Source of the DNA: Kitasatospora sp. NA04385
GTDB taxonomy: Bacteria; Actinomycetota; Actinomycetes; Streptomycetales; Streptomycetaceae
Assembly (NCBI RefSeq): GCF_013364235.1
Contig: NZ_CP054919.1
Coordinates: forward strand, 4,438,701-4,502,700
Length of the DNA: 64,000 nucleotides
Direction: 5' to 3'
The translations under genes were made by a program, and so were the position numbers. The notes beneath the pieces are model-generated. The model was not told the origin of the DNA. It did not search any database and was given only the letters and a program-made list of their open reading frames with translations. The stretch's first letter is position 1. The number at the start of each line of letters is the position of its first letter. Positions 26,538 to 34,154 of the stretch are shown here, one piece after another.

Positions 26538-27713
26538 TCAGAGCGTCTTGCCGGCCTGCATCTGGGACAGGACCTGCTTGACGCTGTCGATGGGGATGGC
26601 GAAGCCGAGGCCGACGCTGCCGGCGTCGGAGCTGCCGGTGGAGCTGGAGCCGGAGGCGGAGTACATCGCCGAGTTGAGTCCGATGACCTGCCCGGCGGCG
26701 TTGATCAGCGGGCCGCCGGAGTTGCCGGGGTTGAGCGCGGCGTCGGTCTGCAGCGCCTGGTAGGTGGCGGTGTCGGCGGAGGAGCCGGAGGAGTCGGAGG
26801 AGGAGCCCGTAGAGCCGCGCTGGCCGGGCAGCCGGGGGAAGCCGAAGCCGCCGTTGTTGCTGGTGGTGCCCTCGTCGACCTGGACGGAGACCTGCCGGCC
26901 CTTGGCGGAGATGATGCCGGAGGTGACGGTGCCGGTGAGGCCCTCGGGGTTGCCGATGGCGACCACCGAGTCGCCGACGGCCACGCCGTCGGAGTCGCCG
27001 AGGACGGCGGTGGTGAGGCCGCTGACGCCGGAGGCGGTGATGACGGCGGTGTCCAGGGACTTGTCGGTGCCGGTGACGGTGGCGGAGGCGGTGGAGCCGT
27101 CCTGGAAGGAGACGGTCATCTGGCCGCCGCCGCCGACCGCGCCGGAGACGACGTGGTAGTTGGTGAGGATCTGGCCGTCGGCGGTGAGCACCACGCCGGT
27201 GCCGGTGGCGGTGCCGCTGCCGGTCTTGACGGTGATCTGCACGACGGCGGGGGAGACCGCGGCGGCGATCGCCGACACGTCGGCGGTGCCGTCGGCGTTG
27301 GCGGAGACGGGGCGCACCAGGGTGCTGCTCGCGCCGGCGGAGCCGGTGCGGTCGCCGGCCAGGGCGCCGCCGGTGACGCCGCCGACCAGCGCGGCGATCG
27401 CGGCGACGGCGGTGACCAGGGCGAGCCGGCCGCGCAGCAGGCCGCGGCGGGCGCGGTGCCCGGCGGGCGGCTGCCGGCCGGCGCCGTCGTCGCCGGGTTC
27501 GGCCGCGAGCCCGAAGGTCGCGGGCAGCAGCGCCGGGTCGGGCGCGGCGGCGGGCGGCAGCGCCGGGTGGGCGGCCTCCTGGTACGGGGTGCCCCGGTAC
27601 GGGTCGCCGGAGTGCGGCGGGTACGCGGGGGCGGCGGGCGGCTGCGGCGGGAGCCAGCCCGCGCCGCCGTCCTGGGGGTGGGGCTCGTGGGTGCTGCGGT
27701 GCTGGTCGCTCAT
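26538..27713 (-). CDS. HtrA/DegP-type trypsin-like serine protease, membrane anchored, no PDZ
   Basis: Extracytoplasmic quality-control protease. A Pro-rich cytoplasmic N-terminal third is followed by a membrane helix (LALVTAVAAIAALVGGV) and the protease domain. The catalytic His lies in LTNYHVV, the Asp in KSLDTAVI and the Ser in NPGNSGGPL. A Ser-rich loop lies between the second and third motifs. The protein (391 residues) ends directly after the protease domain, so the PDZ domain of typical HtrA/PepD proteins is missing. ATG 27713 has GGAGC upstream. It heads the protease-regulator-kinase block and may be its target. Confidence 0.9.
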   Translation of the reverse strand: MSDQHRSTHEPHPQDGGAGWLPPQPPAAPAYPPHSGDPYRGTPYQEAAHPALPPAAAPDPALLPATFGLAAEPGDDGAGRQPPAGHRARRGLLRGRLALVTAVAAIAALVGGVTGGALAGDRTGSAGASSTLVRPVSANADGTADVSAIAAAVSPAVVQITVKTGSGTATGTGVVLTADGQILTNYHVVSGAVGGGGQMTVSFQDGSTASATVTGTDKSLDTAVITASGVSGLTTAVLGDSDGVAVGDSVVAIGNPEGLTGTVTSGIISAKGRQVSVQVDEGTTSNNGGFGFPRLPGQRGSTGSSSDSSGSSADTATYQALQTDAALNPGNSGGPLINAAGQVIGLNSAMYSASGSSSTGSSDAGSVGLGFAIPIDSVKQVLSQMQAGKTL

Positions 27714-27838
27714 GACGACCAAGCTCCGCCCGTTTCATGAAGACCGGATGAGAGCGTGGTACAGGTTCCCCGAGAAGCGCGTCAGCTTCTCATAAAGCCT
27801 GGTCAGGCCGGTGATCGGCCGGGGGAAGGACCCGCAGG

Positions 27839-28879
27839 TCAGGCCGGGTCGCCGCCGCATCCGCAGGAGCGCCGCACGACCAGCCGGGACGGGAACTTGC
27901 GGATGCGTTCGGTGTCGCTGCCGGGCACCATCAGCGAGTCGTCGAGGACCAGGTCGACGGCGGCCCGGGCCATCGCGTCCCGGTCGGAGGCGACGGTGGT
28001 CAGCGGCGGGGAGGCGAAGGCGGCCTCGGGGATGTCGTCGAAGCCGGCCACCGCGAGGTCCTCGGGGACGCGCAGGCCGAGCTCCTGGGCGGCCCGGAGC
28101 ACGCCGATGGCCTGGTCGTCGGTGGAGCAGAAGAGGGCGGGCGGCCGCCGGTCGGAGCCGAGCAGCTCCAGCGCGACCTGGTAGGCGCCGTAGCGGTGGA
28201 ACGGCGCGTCGATCAGGTGCGGCTCGGTGGGCAGGCCGTGGGCGGTCATCGCCAGCTCCCAGCCGGCGACGTGGTCGATGACCGGGTCGCCGGGGGCGGG
28301 GGCCTCGACCGGGCCGCCGAAGCAGGCCACGTACGGGTGGCCGTGCACCTCCAGCAGGTGGCGGACGATCAGCTCGGAGCCGCCGATGTCGTCGGTGACC
28401 ACGGCGACGTCGTCGATCGCCTCGGGGCGGCGGTGCAGCAGCACCACCTTGGCGCCCTCCATGGCGGCGAACTCCTCGGCGGCGCGCTGCGAGGGGCCCT
28501 GGCTGACCAGGATCAGGCCGGAGACCCGCATGCCGAGGAAGGCGCGGACGTAGTGCACCTCGCGGTCGTCCACGTAGTCGGAGTTGCCGATCAGGACGAG
28601 CTTGCCGCGCTCGGAGGCGGCGCGTTCCACGGCGTGCGCCATCTCGGCGAAGAACGGCTGCCGGGCGTCGGGGACGACCATGCCGATCAGGTTGGTGCGC
28701 CGGGAGGCCATCGCCTGGGCGACCGAGTTGGGCCGGTACCCGAGCTGCTCGATGGCGGCGAGCACCTTCTCCCTGGTGGCCGGGGCGACCGGCCGGGGAC
28801 CGTTGTTGATCACATAGCTGACGACCGCCGTCGAGGTGCCAGCCAGTCGGGCTACGTCGTCGCGCGTCACCTTGGCCAC
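27839..28879 (-). CDS. LacI-family transcriptional regulator
   Basis: Sugar-type repressor, 346 residues. The N-terminal LacI HTH and hinge (VTRDDVARLAGTSTAVVSYVINNGPRPVAPATREKV) precede a periplasmic-binding-like effector domain (NLIGMVVPDARQPFFAEMA ... AVAGFDDIPEA). The extreme C-terminus has an unusual CGCGG motif. GTG 28879 has no clear ribosome-binding site. No sugar operon is adjacent, so the effector is unknown. Confidence 0.92.
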   Translation of the reverse strand: MAKVTRDDVARLAGTSTAVVSYVINNGPRPVAPATREKVLAAIEQLGYRPNSVAQAMASRRTNLIGMVVPDARQPFFAEMAHAVERAASERGKLVLIGNSDYVDDREVHYVRAFLGMRVSGLILVSQGPSQRAAEEFAAMEGAKVVLLHRRPEAIDDVAVVTDDIGGSELIVRHLLEVHGHPYVACFGGPVEAPAPGDPVIDHVAGWELAMTAHGLPTEPHLIDAPFHRYGAYQVALELLGSDRRPPALFCSTDDQAIGVLRAAQELGLRVPEDLAVAGFDDIPEAAFASPPLTTVASDRDAMARAAVDLVLDDSLMVPGSDTERIRKFPSRLVVRRSCGCGGDPA

Positions 28880-29027
28880 GGGGGGAGTCTACGCGGGTGG
28901 TTCGGTGCTCCCGCCAGGGGTGACACCTGGTGGGACGGCGGTTTCCGGACCGATCCGGGCAAAGCCGGGCGAGTGCCCCCGCGGGGCCGGGCGAGTGCGC
29001 GCGCGGTGCGGCCCGCCCGGCCGTCCG

Positions 29028-29759
29028 TCAGTGCTCGTTCCGCGCGCCGGTGCGGTTCTGCTCGGCCCGGTCGGCGCCCTTCTCGGGGCGCTCGGGCACC
29101 ACGAAGCGGTAGCCGACGTTGCGCACGGTGCCGATCAACTGCTCGTTCTCGACGCCGAGTTTGGCGCGCAGCCGGCGGACGTGGACGTCCACGGTGCGGG
29201 TGCCGCCGAAGTAGTCGTAGCCCCACACCTCCTGGAGCAGCTGGGCCCGGGTGAAGACCCGGCCGGGGTGCTGGGCCAGGTACTTGAGCAGCTCGAACTC
29301 CTTGAAGGTGAGGTCGAGGACGCGGCCCTTGAGCTTGGCGGAGTAGGTGGCCTCGTCGACCGAGAGGTCGCCGTTGCGGATCTCCATCGGGCTGTCGTCG
29401 GCGGTCGCGTTCAACCGGCCGAGGGCGAGCCGCAGCCGGGCCTCGACCTCCGCCGGTCCGGCGGTGTCGAGCAGCACGTCGTCGACGCCCCAGTCGGCGG
29501 TGACGGCGGCCAGGCCGCCCTCGGTGACCACCAGGATCAGCGGGCTGCCGATGCCGGTGGAGCGCAGCAGCTGGCACAGGCTGCGGATCTGCGGCAGGTC
29601 GCGCCGGCCGTCGACCAGGATCACGTCGGCGCTGGGCGTGTCGACCAGGGCGGACCCCTCGGCGGGGGCCACCCGGACGCTGTGCAGGAGCAGCCCGAGG
29701 GCGGGCAGCACCTCGGCGGAGGGTTGCAGGGCGTTGGTCAGCAGGAGCAGTGAACTCAT
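29028..29759 (-). CDS. glnR: Nitrogen response regulator GlnR
   Basis: Master activator/repressor of nitrogen assimilation in actinomycetes. It is an orphan OmpR-type regulator with no adjacent kinase. The degenerate receiver-like domain (VILVDGRRDLPQIRSL) keeps the GlnR-typical Asp but lacks the full acidic pocket. The winged-helix domain is strongly conserved (LDLTFKEFELLKYLAQHPGR, RTVDVHVRRLRAKLG). ATG 29759 has GAAAGGGG upstream. A possible small ORF ends 7 bases before it. Confidence 0.95.
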   Translation of the reverse strand: MSSLLLLTNALQPSAEVLPALGLLLHSVRVAPAEGSALVDTPSADVILVDGRRDLPQIRSLCQLLRSTGIGSPLILVVTEGGLAAVTADWGVDDVLLDTAGPAEVEARLRLALGRLNATADDSPMEIRNGDLSVDEATYSAKLKGRVLDLTFKEFELLKYLAQHPGRVFTRAQLLQEVWGYDYFGGTRTVDVHVRRLRAKLGVENEQLIGTVRNVGYRFVVPERPEKGADRAEQNRTGARNEH

Positions 29760-29765
29760 ACCCGG

Positions 29766-29933
29766 TTAGTCCCCTTTCCGGGTCGTCGCGGTCGCGGCCG
29801 CCAGGGGGAGGGCGGCGGCAGCGGTACAGGGTGGGGGAGCGCCGACAGGGCCGGCGGGCGCGTCGGCGGACGGGGCGGCGGTGGCTCGCCCGGGGTCCCG
29901 CAACCCCCGGCGTCCCGCTGGTGCCTCGTCCAT
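29766..29933 (-). CDS. Possible 55-residue ORF upstream of glnR
   Basis: ATG 29933 has an excellent ribosome-binding site (GGAGGG, about 8 bases upstream). The frame runs 55 codons to a TAA 7 bases before the glnR ATG, and its last codons overlap the glnR Shine-Dalgarno sequence. The product is Ala/Pro/Thr-rich with one Cys (MDEAPAGRRGLRDPG..., ending ATTRKGD). Third positions are mostly G or C. I recognise no family. It may be a leader ORF coupled to glnR or chance. Confidence 0.4.
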   Translation of the reverse strand: MDEAPAGRRGLRDPGRATAAPSADAPAGPVGAPPPCTAAAALPLAAATATTRKGD

Positions 29934-30356
29934 CGGCGTACCCTCCGGTCTGTCCCCGCCGGTGGCGCACCTCGTCGTGCGGCCGGCGGTGGGGGGCGTT
30001 CCGGCGGCCGGTGCGGGTGGTGCACCGTTCGCAAGAACGTCCGTACGGCGTCCTGAAAGCACAAAAGGACCCGGGGGCGACTCTGCCCGGATCCCTCACG
30101 GAACCGAGAATAGCCGACCGCTCGCGGCCTGGGGAGAGGCGCGAGCGGGGCGCGTGCGGCCGATCCGCCCTCCGGGCGGCGGTCCGGGGCGGCGTCCGGG
30201 CGGCGGCGCGGGCCCGGGTGGTTGCCTCCGGGTGGGGGGTGCGGGCGATGATGGGGGCCGCACCGGCCGCACCGTACGTGTACCCCGATCCACGGGTGGG
30301 CCGGCCGGCACCGGGCCGGCCGCCGTACCGGGCGAGGAGAGTCGAGAGGGGTTGCC
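29934..30356. other. Intergenic region upstream of glnR and the MoaD-like gene
   Basis: About 420 bases between divergent transcription units. Open frames here are Arg/Gly/Pro-rich and look like GC-driven shadows. It probably holds the glnR promoter(s) and the promoter of the downstream plus-strand gene. I could not assign a convincing operator. Confidence 0.5.
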
Positions 30357-30662
30357 GTGACCGCGACCGCCGAAGCCCGCACCGCCGCCGGATCACCCGC
30401 GCGGGTGAGCGGGACGGTCCGCTACTGGGCCGCCGCCAAGTCCGCGGCGGGCCGGGCCGAAGAGCCGTTCGAGGCCGCCACGCTGGCCGGGGTGCTGGCC
30501 GGGGTGCGCGCCGCGCACGCCGACCGGCCGGAGCTGCTGCGCCTGCTGGCGGCGTGTTCGTTCCTGCTGGACGGCGAGCAGACCGGCGGCCGGGAGCCCG
30601 CCGGGGTGCCGCTGTCCGAGGGCTGGACGGTGGAGGTGCTGCCGCCGTTCGCCGGAGGCTGA
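30357..30662 (+). CDS. MoaD/ThiS-family sulfur carrier protein
   Basis: Small ubiquitin-like sulfur carrier (101 residues). The beta-grasp fold begins at VRYWAAAKSAAG and the protein ends PPFAGG; the terminal Gly-Gly is adenylated and thiocarboxylated in this family. It probably serves molybdopterin synthesis or another sulfur transfer. GTG 30357 has GAGAGGGG upstream. Confidence 0.88.
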   Translation: MTATAEARTAAGSPARVSGTVRYWAAAKSAAGRAEEPFEAATLAGVLAGVRAAHADRPELLRLLAACSFLLDGEQTGGREPAGVPLSEGWTVEVLPPFAGG

Positions 30663-30782
30663 TCACCGGTTCCCCGCTTGCCGTTCCGGAACTGGGGCAC
30701 GCGTGCGATCGTCCCTATGTCCGGAGTCCGGAGTCATTCGCCGTCGAACGGACTCCGGACCGAACGTCCCAGGGGGAGTGCG

Positions 30783-31451
30783 ATGCATGGCTCGGTGAAG
30801 CTGTTGATCGGTCTCGGCGTGGTGGGCGGCCTGCTGGTCGGCGCCGACCGGATCGCCGTCGGGGTCGCGGAGGACCAGGCGGCGGACGCGGCCGTCTCCT
30901 CCGGGTGGATGACCAGCAGGCCGGACGTCGAGATCGACGACTTCCCGTTCCTGACCAGCGCGCTGGCCGGCGAGCTGGACAAGGTCACGATGAGCTCGGA
31001 CGGGATGACCGTGACCGACGGGAAGGAGACCGTGACGGTGCACTCCTTCCGGGCGAACATGTCCGACGTGAAGTTCACCGACTCCTACCGGGGCGTCACG
31101 GTCGGCCGCGGCGACGGCCAGGGGGTGATCTCCTACCAGGACCTGTCGAAGTTCGTGGCGGACGGGCGGATCGCCCTGGAGTACGCCGGCCCGGGCAAGG
31201 TGAAGACCTCGGTGGTCGGCACCACGATCGAGGGCAGACTGCACAGCGAGGGCAGCGACGTGGTCGTGGACGGCTTCGAACTCGCCGGCGCGGCCTCCCG
31301 GTTGAGCGGCCTGGCCGGAGACCTGCTGAAGCCCCGGCGGTTCGCCCTGACCGGCCTGCCGGCCGGCCTCTCGCTCTCCGAGGCCACCCCGGAGCCGGAC
31401 GGGGTGCGGCTGGGCTTCACCCTCGCCCCCGGCACCAAGCTCGGCCGCTAG
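30783..31451 (+). CDS. DUF2993 / LmeA-like secreted phospholipid-binding protein
   Basis: A 222-residue exported or membrane-anchored protein with an N-terminal hydrophobic segment (about residues 5-22). The rest is a beta-rich DUF2993 domain (VEIDDFPFLTSALAGELDKV ... PAGLSLSEATPEPDGV). LmeA of mycobacteria binds phospholipid and supports lipoglycan maturation; the role here is inferred. ATG 30783 has CAGGGGGAG upstream. Confidence 0.85.
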   Translation: MHGSVKLLIGLGVVGGLLVGADRIAVGVAEDQAADAAVSSGWMTSRPDVEIDDFPFLTSALAGELDKVTMSSDGMTVTDGKETVTVHSFRANMSDVKFTDSYRGVTVGRGDGQGVISYQDLSKFVADGRIALEYAGPGKVKTSVVGTTIEGRLHSEGSDVVVDGFELAGAASRLSGLAGDLLKPRRFALTGLPAGLSLSEATPEPDGVRLGFTLAPGTKLGR

Positions 31452-31480
31452 GCCCCGCCGAGCCGCCGGGCCGCCGAGCC

Positions 31481-31533
31481 GTCCGGACGTCCGGATGTCC
31501 GGATGTCCGGATGTCCGGATGTCCGGACGTCCG
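31481..31533. repeat. Tandem 8-bp repeat (GTCCGGAY)
   Basis: Six full copies of GTCCGGAT or GTCCGGAC followed by a partial copy. Each unit contains the palindrome TCCGGA. The array starts 29 bases after the LmeA-like stop and is non-coding on any recognised gene. Such short arrays may vary in copy number between strains. Confidence 0.95.
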
Positions 31534-31685
31534 CTGGGCGAGACGCGCTGTCCAACCCGGGTGCCGGAACGTCCCGGAACGCCCGCTCGCCCGGTTCCCG
31601 CAAGGGGTCCCGGCTCGGCGGCACGCGAGTGAAAACCGGAAAATCCCAGAATTCGGACGATCGGGTCTCAGTATTCGACACGATG

Positions 31686-31715
31686 GTGACAGCGCCCCCG
31701 CCGGTTCCCTAGCAT
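31686..31715 (+). promoter_or_regulatory. Promoter of the leader peptide / rhodanese operon
   Basis: GTGACA (31686-31691), an 18-base spacer and TAGCAT (31710-31715) form a good housekeeping-type promoter. The -10 ends 7 bases before the leader ATG, so the transcript would start at or next to that codon and be leaderless. Confidence 0.6.
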
Positions 31716-31722
31716 CGTCGTC

Positions 31723-31803
31723 ATGAAGCGACAGGCGGACCTCACGAAGCGGCGGGCGGTAGACCACTGCCGCGTGTCGAGCTGCCTGTGTCGAATGCGC
31801 TGA
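31723..31803 (+). CDS. Cysteine-containing leader peptide (26 residues)
   Basis: MKRQADLTKRRAV followed by DHCRVSSCLCRMR. It matches the Streptomyces family of putative leader peptides (LTKRR...VD.CRV...LCR) found upstream of sulfur-metabolism genes. Three of the last eleven codons specify Cys (31768, 31783, 31789). No Shine-Dalgarno sequence precedes ATG 31723, consistent with the leaderless promoter. Translation stalling at Cys codons could control a downstream hairpin. Confidence 0.8.
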   Translation: MKRQADLTKRRAVDHCRVSSCLCRMR

Positions 31804-31841
31804 CCGGCGGTCGCGCCCCGCAGTCCCGGCACGTCCGCCCC

Positions 31842-31890
31842 GCTCCGACGCCGCTTGACCGGTAGCCACGGGCACCGGTGCGTCCGGAGC
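31842..31890 (+). promoter_or_regulatory. Candidate attenuator hairpin after the leader peptide
   Basis: GCTCCGACGC (31842-31851) pairs with GCGTCCGGAGC (31880-31890), with a one-base bulge. Inside, ACCGGT (31858-31863) pairs with ACCGGT (31874-31879). The structure begins 38 bases after the leader stop and ends about 140 bases before the rhodanese start, the position expected for an attenuator or anti-anti-terminator. Confidence 0.5.
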
Positions 31891-32028
31891 GACGAACACC
31901 CCCCTTGAACGACCCCGGCCGAAGCCGTGCCCACCCCCGTCCCAGCATGCGGACAGGTGTGCGGACGCGTGCGGTCCGGGAATCCTCCAGCAGCCCTTCC
32001 GCCAACCGCCCCCGGATGGAGAACCCAC

Positions 32029-32862
32029 ATGAGCCGCAGCGACGTCCTGGTCGACGCCGACTGGGTCCAGGCCCACCTGGACGACCCGAAGGTCGTCATC
32101 GTCGAGGTCGACGAAGACACCGCCGCCTACGACAAGAACCACATCCGCAACGCGGTCCGGATCGACTGGAAGAAGGACCTGCAGGACCCGGTCCGCCGGG
32201 ACTTCATCGACCAGGCCGGCTTCGAGGCGCTGCTGTCCGCCAAGGGCATCGCCAACGACGACACCGTGGTGCTCTACGGCGGCAACAACAACTGGTTCGC
32301 GTCCTACGCCTACTGGTACTTCAAGCTGTACGGCCACGGCGACGTCCGCCTGCTGGACGGCGGCCGCAAGAAGTGGGAGCTCGACTCCCGCGAGCTGGTC
32401 GTCGAGCAGCCCGAGCGGGCCGCCACCCAGTACACCGCGCAGCCGGCCGACTCCTCGATCCGCGCCTTCCGCGACGACGTGGTCAACGCGATCGGTACCC
32501 TGAACCTGGTCGACGTCCGCTCGCCCGACGAGTTCTCCGGCAAGCTGCTCGCCCCGGCCCACCTCCCGCAGGAGCAGTCGCAGCGTCCGGGCCACGTCCC
32601 GTCCGCCAAGAACATCCCGTGGGCGAAGAACGCCAACGACGACGGCACCTTCAAGAGCGACGACGAGCTCAAGGCCCTCTACGAGGCCGAGGGCGTCGAC
32701 CTGGCGACCGACACCATCGCGTACTGCCGGATCGGCGAGCGCTCCGCGCTCACCTGGTTCGTGCTGCACGAGCTGCTCGGCCAGGAGAACGTCAAGAACT
32801 ACGACGGTTCGTGGACCGAGTACGGCAGCCTGGTCGGCGTGCCGATCGAGCTCGGCAACTGA
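32029..32862 (+). CDS. sseA: Thiosulfate/3-mercaptopyruvate sulfurtransferase (tandem rhodanese)
   Basis: Transfers sulfane sulfur from thiosulfate (or mercaptopyruvate) to an acceptor. Two rhodanese domains are visible: an inactive N-terminal one (CH2A region with HIRNAVRIDW) and a C-terminal one with the catalytic Cys in YCRIGERSALTWF. The CRIGERS loop favours thiosulfate as donor. ATG 32029 with GGATGGAG gives 277 residues. It lies downstream of a Cys leader peptide and is followed by DUF1416, a common actinobacterial pair. Confidence 0.94.
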   Translation: MSRSDVLVDADWVQAHLDDPKVVIVEVDEDTAAYDKNHIRNAVRIDWKKDLQDPVRRDFIDQAGFEALLSAKGIANDDTVVLYGGNNNWFASYAYWYFKLYGHGDVRLLDGGRKKWELDSRELVVEQPERAATQYTAQPADSSIRAFRDDVVNAIGTLNLVDVRSPDEFSGKLLAPAHLPQEQSQRPGHVPSAKNIPWAKNANDDGTFKSDDELKALYEAEGVDLATDTIAYCRIGERSALTWFVLHELLGQENVKNYDGSWTEYGSLVGVPIELGN

Positions 32863-32901
32863 GCCCCGGCTCGCACGACAGCAAGGAAGAGGGAGACAGA
32901 C

Positions 32902-33192
32902 ATGTGCGGTGCGAAGGCCGGCGGCCCGGACCTGGCAGGAGTTGACGTGGCCAACGAGACGATCATCCAGGGTTCGGTGACCCGCAACGACGAGCCGGTC
33001 AACGGCTACGTGCGGCTCCTCGACGAGAACGGCGAGTTCACGGCCGAGGTCCCGACCTCGGCGACCGGGCAGTTCCGGTTCTTCGCCCGCCCGGGCAAGT
33101 GGACGCTGCGGGCCCTGGTGCCCGGCGCCACCGTGGACCGCCAGGTGGTCGCCGCCCAGGGCGAGTTCACCGAGGTCGCGATCGCGGTCTGA
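32902..33192 (+). CDS. DUF1416 protein
   Basis: A 96-residue actinobacterial protein usually encoded right after the sulfurtransferase. It starts MCGAKAGG with Cys2 and forms a predicted beta-sandwich (GYVRLLDENGEFTAEVPT ... FRFFARPGKWTLRALVP) resembling carboxypeptidase-regulatory or Cna-B-like folds. Its role is unknown; co-occurrence suggests a sulfur acceptor or chaperone. ATG 32902 follows AAGGAAGAGGGAG. Confidence 0.9.
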   Translation: MCGAKAGGPDLAGVDVANETIIQGSVTRNDEPVNGYVRLLDENGEFTAEVPTSATGQFRFFARPGKWTLRALVPGATVDRQVVAAQGEFTEVAIAV

Positions 33193-33215
33193 GGACCGCG
33201 CGACAGCAGTGACGA

Positions 33216-33253
33216 CGAGGGGCCCGGCCGTCTTCTGACGGCCGGGCCCCTCG
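33216..33253 (+). terminator. Terminator after DUF1416
   Basis: A perfect 17-bp GC-rich stem with TTCT loop, 23 bases after the stop. It closes the leader-sseA-DUF1416 unit. Confidence 0.8.
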
Positions 33254-33268
33254 GCCTACCCTGGAGGG

Positions 33269-33556
33269 GTGCAGGCACACCGACGGCACGTGCGCTACTT
33301 CGTGATGATGGGCGTCTGCCTGGCGCTGTTCGTCCTCGCGTGGGGCGTGGTGCGCTTCTGGTCGGTCGGCGCCGCCATCGGCATGTGCGTGGTCGCGATG
33401 GTGATCCCGCCGGTGGCCGCCGTCCTGGCCAACCGGCGCGACCGGGACGACGACTGGTGGAACGACCCGCGCTGGGACGACCCGCACTGGGAGCGCCGCG
33501 GCCACGACCGCGACGCGCCGGACCGCGAGCCCCCGCCGGACGGCGGCCGTCAGTAG
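33269..33556 (+). CDS. DUF3099-family small membrane protein
   Basis: A 95-residue protein with two membrane helices (about residues 11-30 and 34-53). A charged Asp/Arg/Trp-rich cytoplasmic tail follows (DDDWWNDPRWDDPHWERRGHDRD). A TACCCT box (33257-33262) ends 6 bases before GTG 33269, so it may be leaderless. The 3' end overlaps the convergent DsrE gene by 7 bases. Function unknown. Confidence 0.85.
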   Translation: MQAHRRHVRYFVMMGVCLALFVLAWGVVRFWSVGAAIGMCVVAMVIPPVAAVLANRRDRDDDWWNDPRWDDPHWERRGHDRDAPDREPPPDGGRQ

Positions 33557-33912
33557 ACGAGCGCCCTGGCGTCGTCCGCCATCACCTCGGACAGGAACAC
33601 CTGCGCCCCGGCGATCCGCACCCCCTCGATCACGTCGGCCTGCGCGATGCCCCGGCGCGCCGCGCACTGGGTGCACAGCGTCACGCTCCCGCCCGCCAGG
33701 ACCGCCTCCAGCAGATCGGGCAGCGGCGCCGAGTGCGGCAGCTCGAACTCCGCGGCCCGCCCGGGCAGGGCGAACCAGGCGGACTCCCCGGTCAGCCAGA
33801 GCGAGAGGGGCACGCCGCTGGCGACGGCGACCGAGGCGACCGTGAAGGCCTGCGAGCAGCGTTCCGGCGCGTCGGACCCGGCGGTGACCTTGATGACCAG
33901 CTTCTTCGACAT
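33550..33912 (-). CDS. DsrE/DsrF-like family protein
   Basis: A 120-residue DsrE-fold protein (KKLVIKVTAGSDAPERCSQAF ... GVPLSLWLTGESAWFALPG). It has Cys19 and a pair CTQC near residue 80 that could be redox active or carry sulfur. Members are linked to sulfur relay, which fits the neighbouring sulfurtransferase and MoaD-like genes. Substrate unknown. Confidence 0.85.
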   Translation of the reverse strand: MSKKLVIKVTAGSDAPERCSQAFTVASVAVASGVPLSLWLTGESAWFALPGRAAEFELPHSAPLPDLLEAVLAGGSVTLCTQCAARRGIAQADVIEGVRIAGAQVFLSEVMADDARALVY

Positions 33913-33995
33913 GCCCCAGAGACTACGGGCGCGAGGGGCGCCGGATAGACTCGCGCCGTACCACAGCCCGTCGAACCCGCCCCTGGGAGCGCACC

Positions 33996-34103
33996 GTGTC
34001 CGGTCTTGAGATCTTCTTCGACAGCCTGCTGGCTCTGATGGCCGTGCTGATCACCTGGTTCGCCATCTTCTCCGTCATGAAGCTCTACCAGGGCCAGCGC
34101 TGA
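33996..34103 (+). CDS. 35-residue membrane microprotein
   Basis: GTG 33996 with GGGAG upstream encodes MSGLEIFFDSLLALMAV followed by LITWFAIFSVMKLYQGQR. It has one hydrophobic helix over most of its length, an acidic N-terminus and a basic C-terminus. Codon usage is normal. It sits alone between the DsrE gene and the nitrobindin-like gene, with a TAGACT -10-like box near 33947. No family is recognised. Confidence 0.65.
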   Translation: MSGLEIFFDSLLALMAVLITWFAIFSVMKLYQGQR

Positions 34104-34154
34104 CGGCTGCCGTACGGTTGACCCGGTAACCGTCCGACGACACCAGCCAGGACC

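Noticed and set aside
29881..30360. Plus-strand 159-codon frame upstream of the MoaD-like gene
   Set aside because: Arg/Gly/Pro-rich composition, no ribosome-binding site, and it overlaps the small ORF and promoter region of glnR on the other strand; typical GC-driven open frame.
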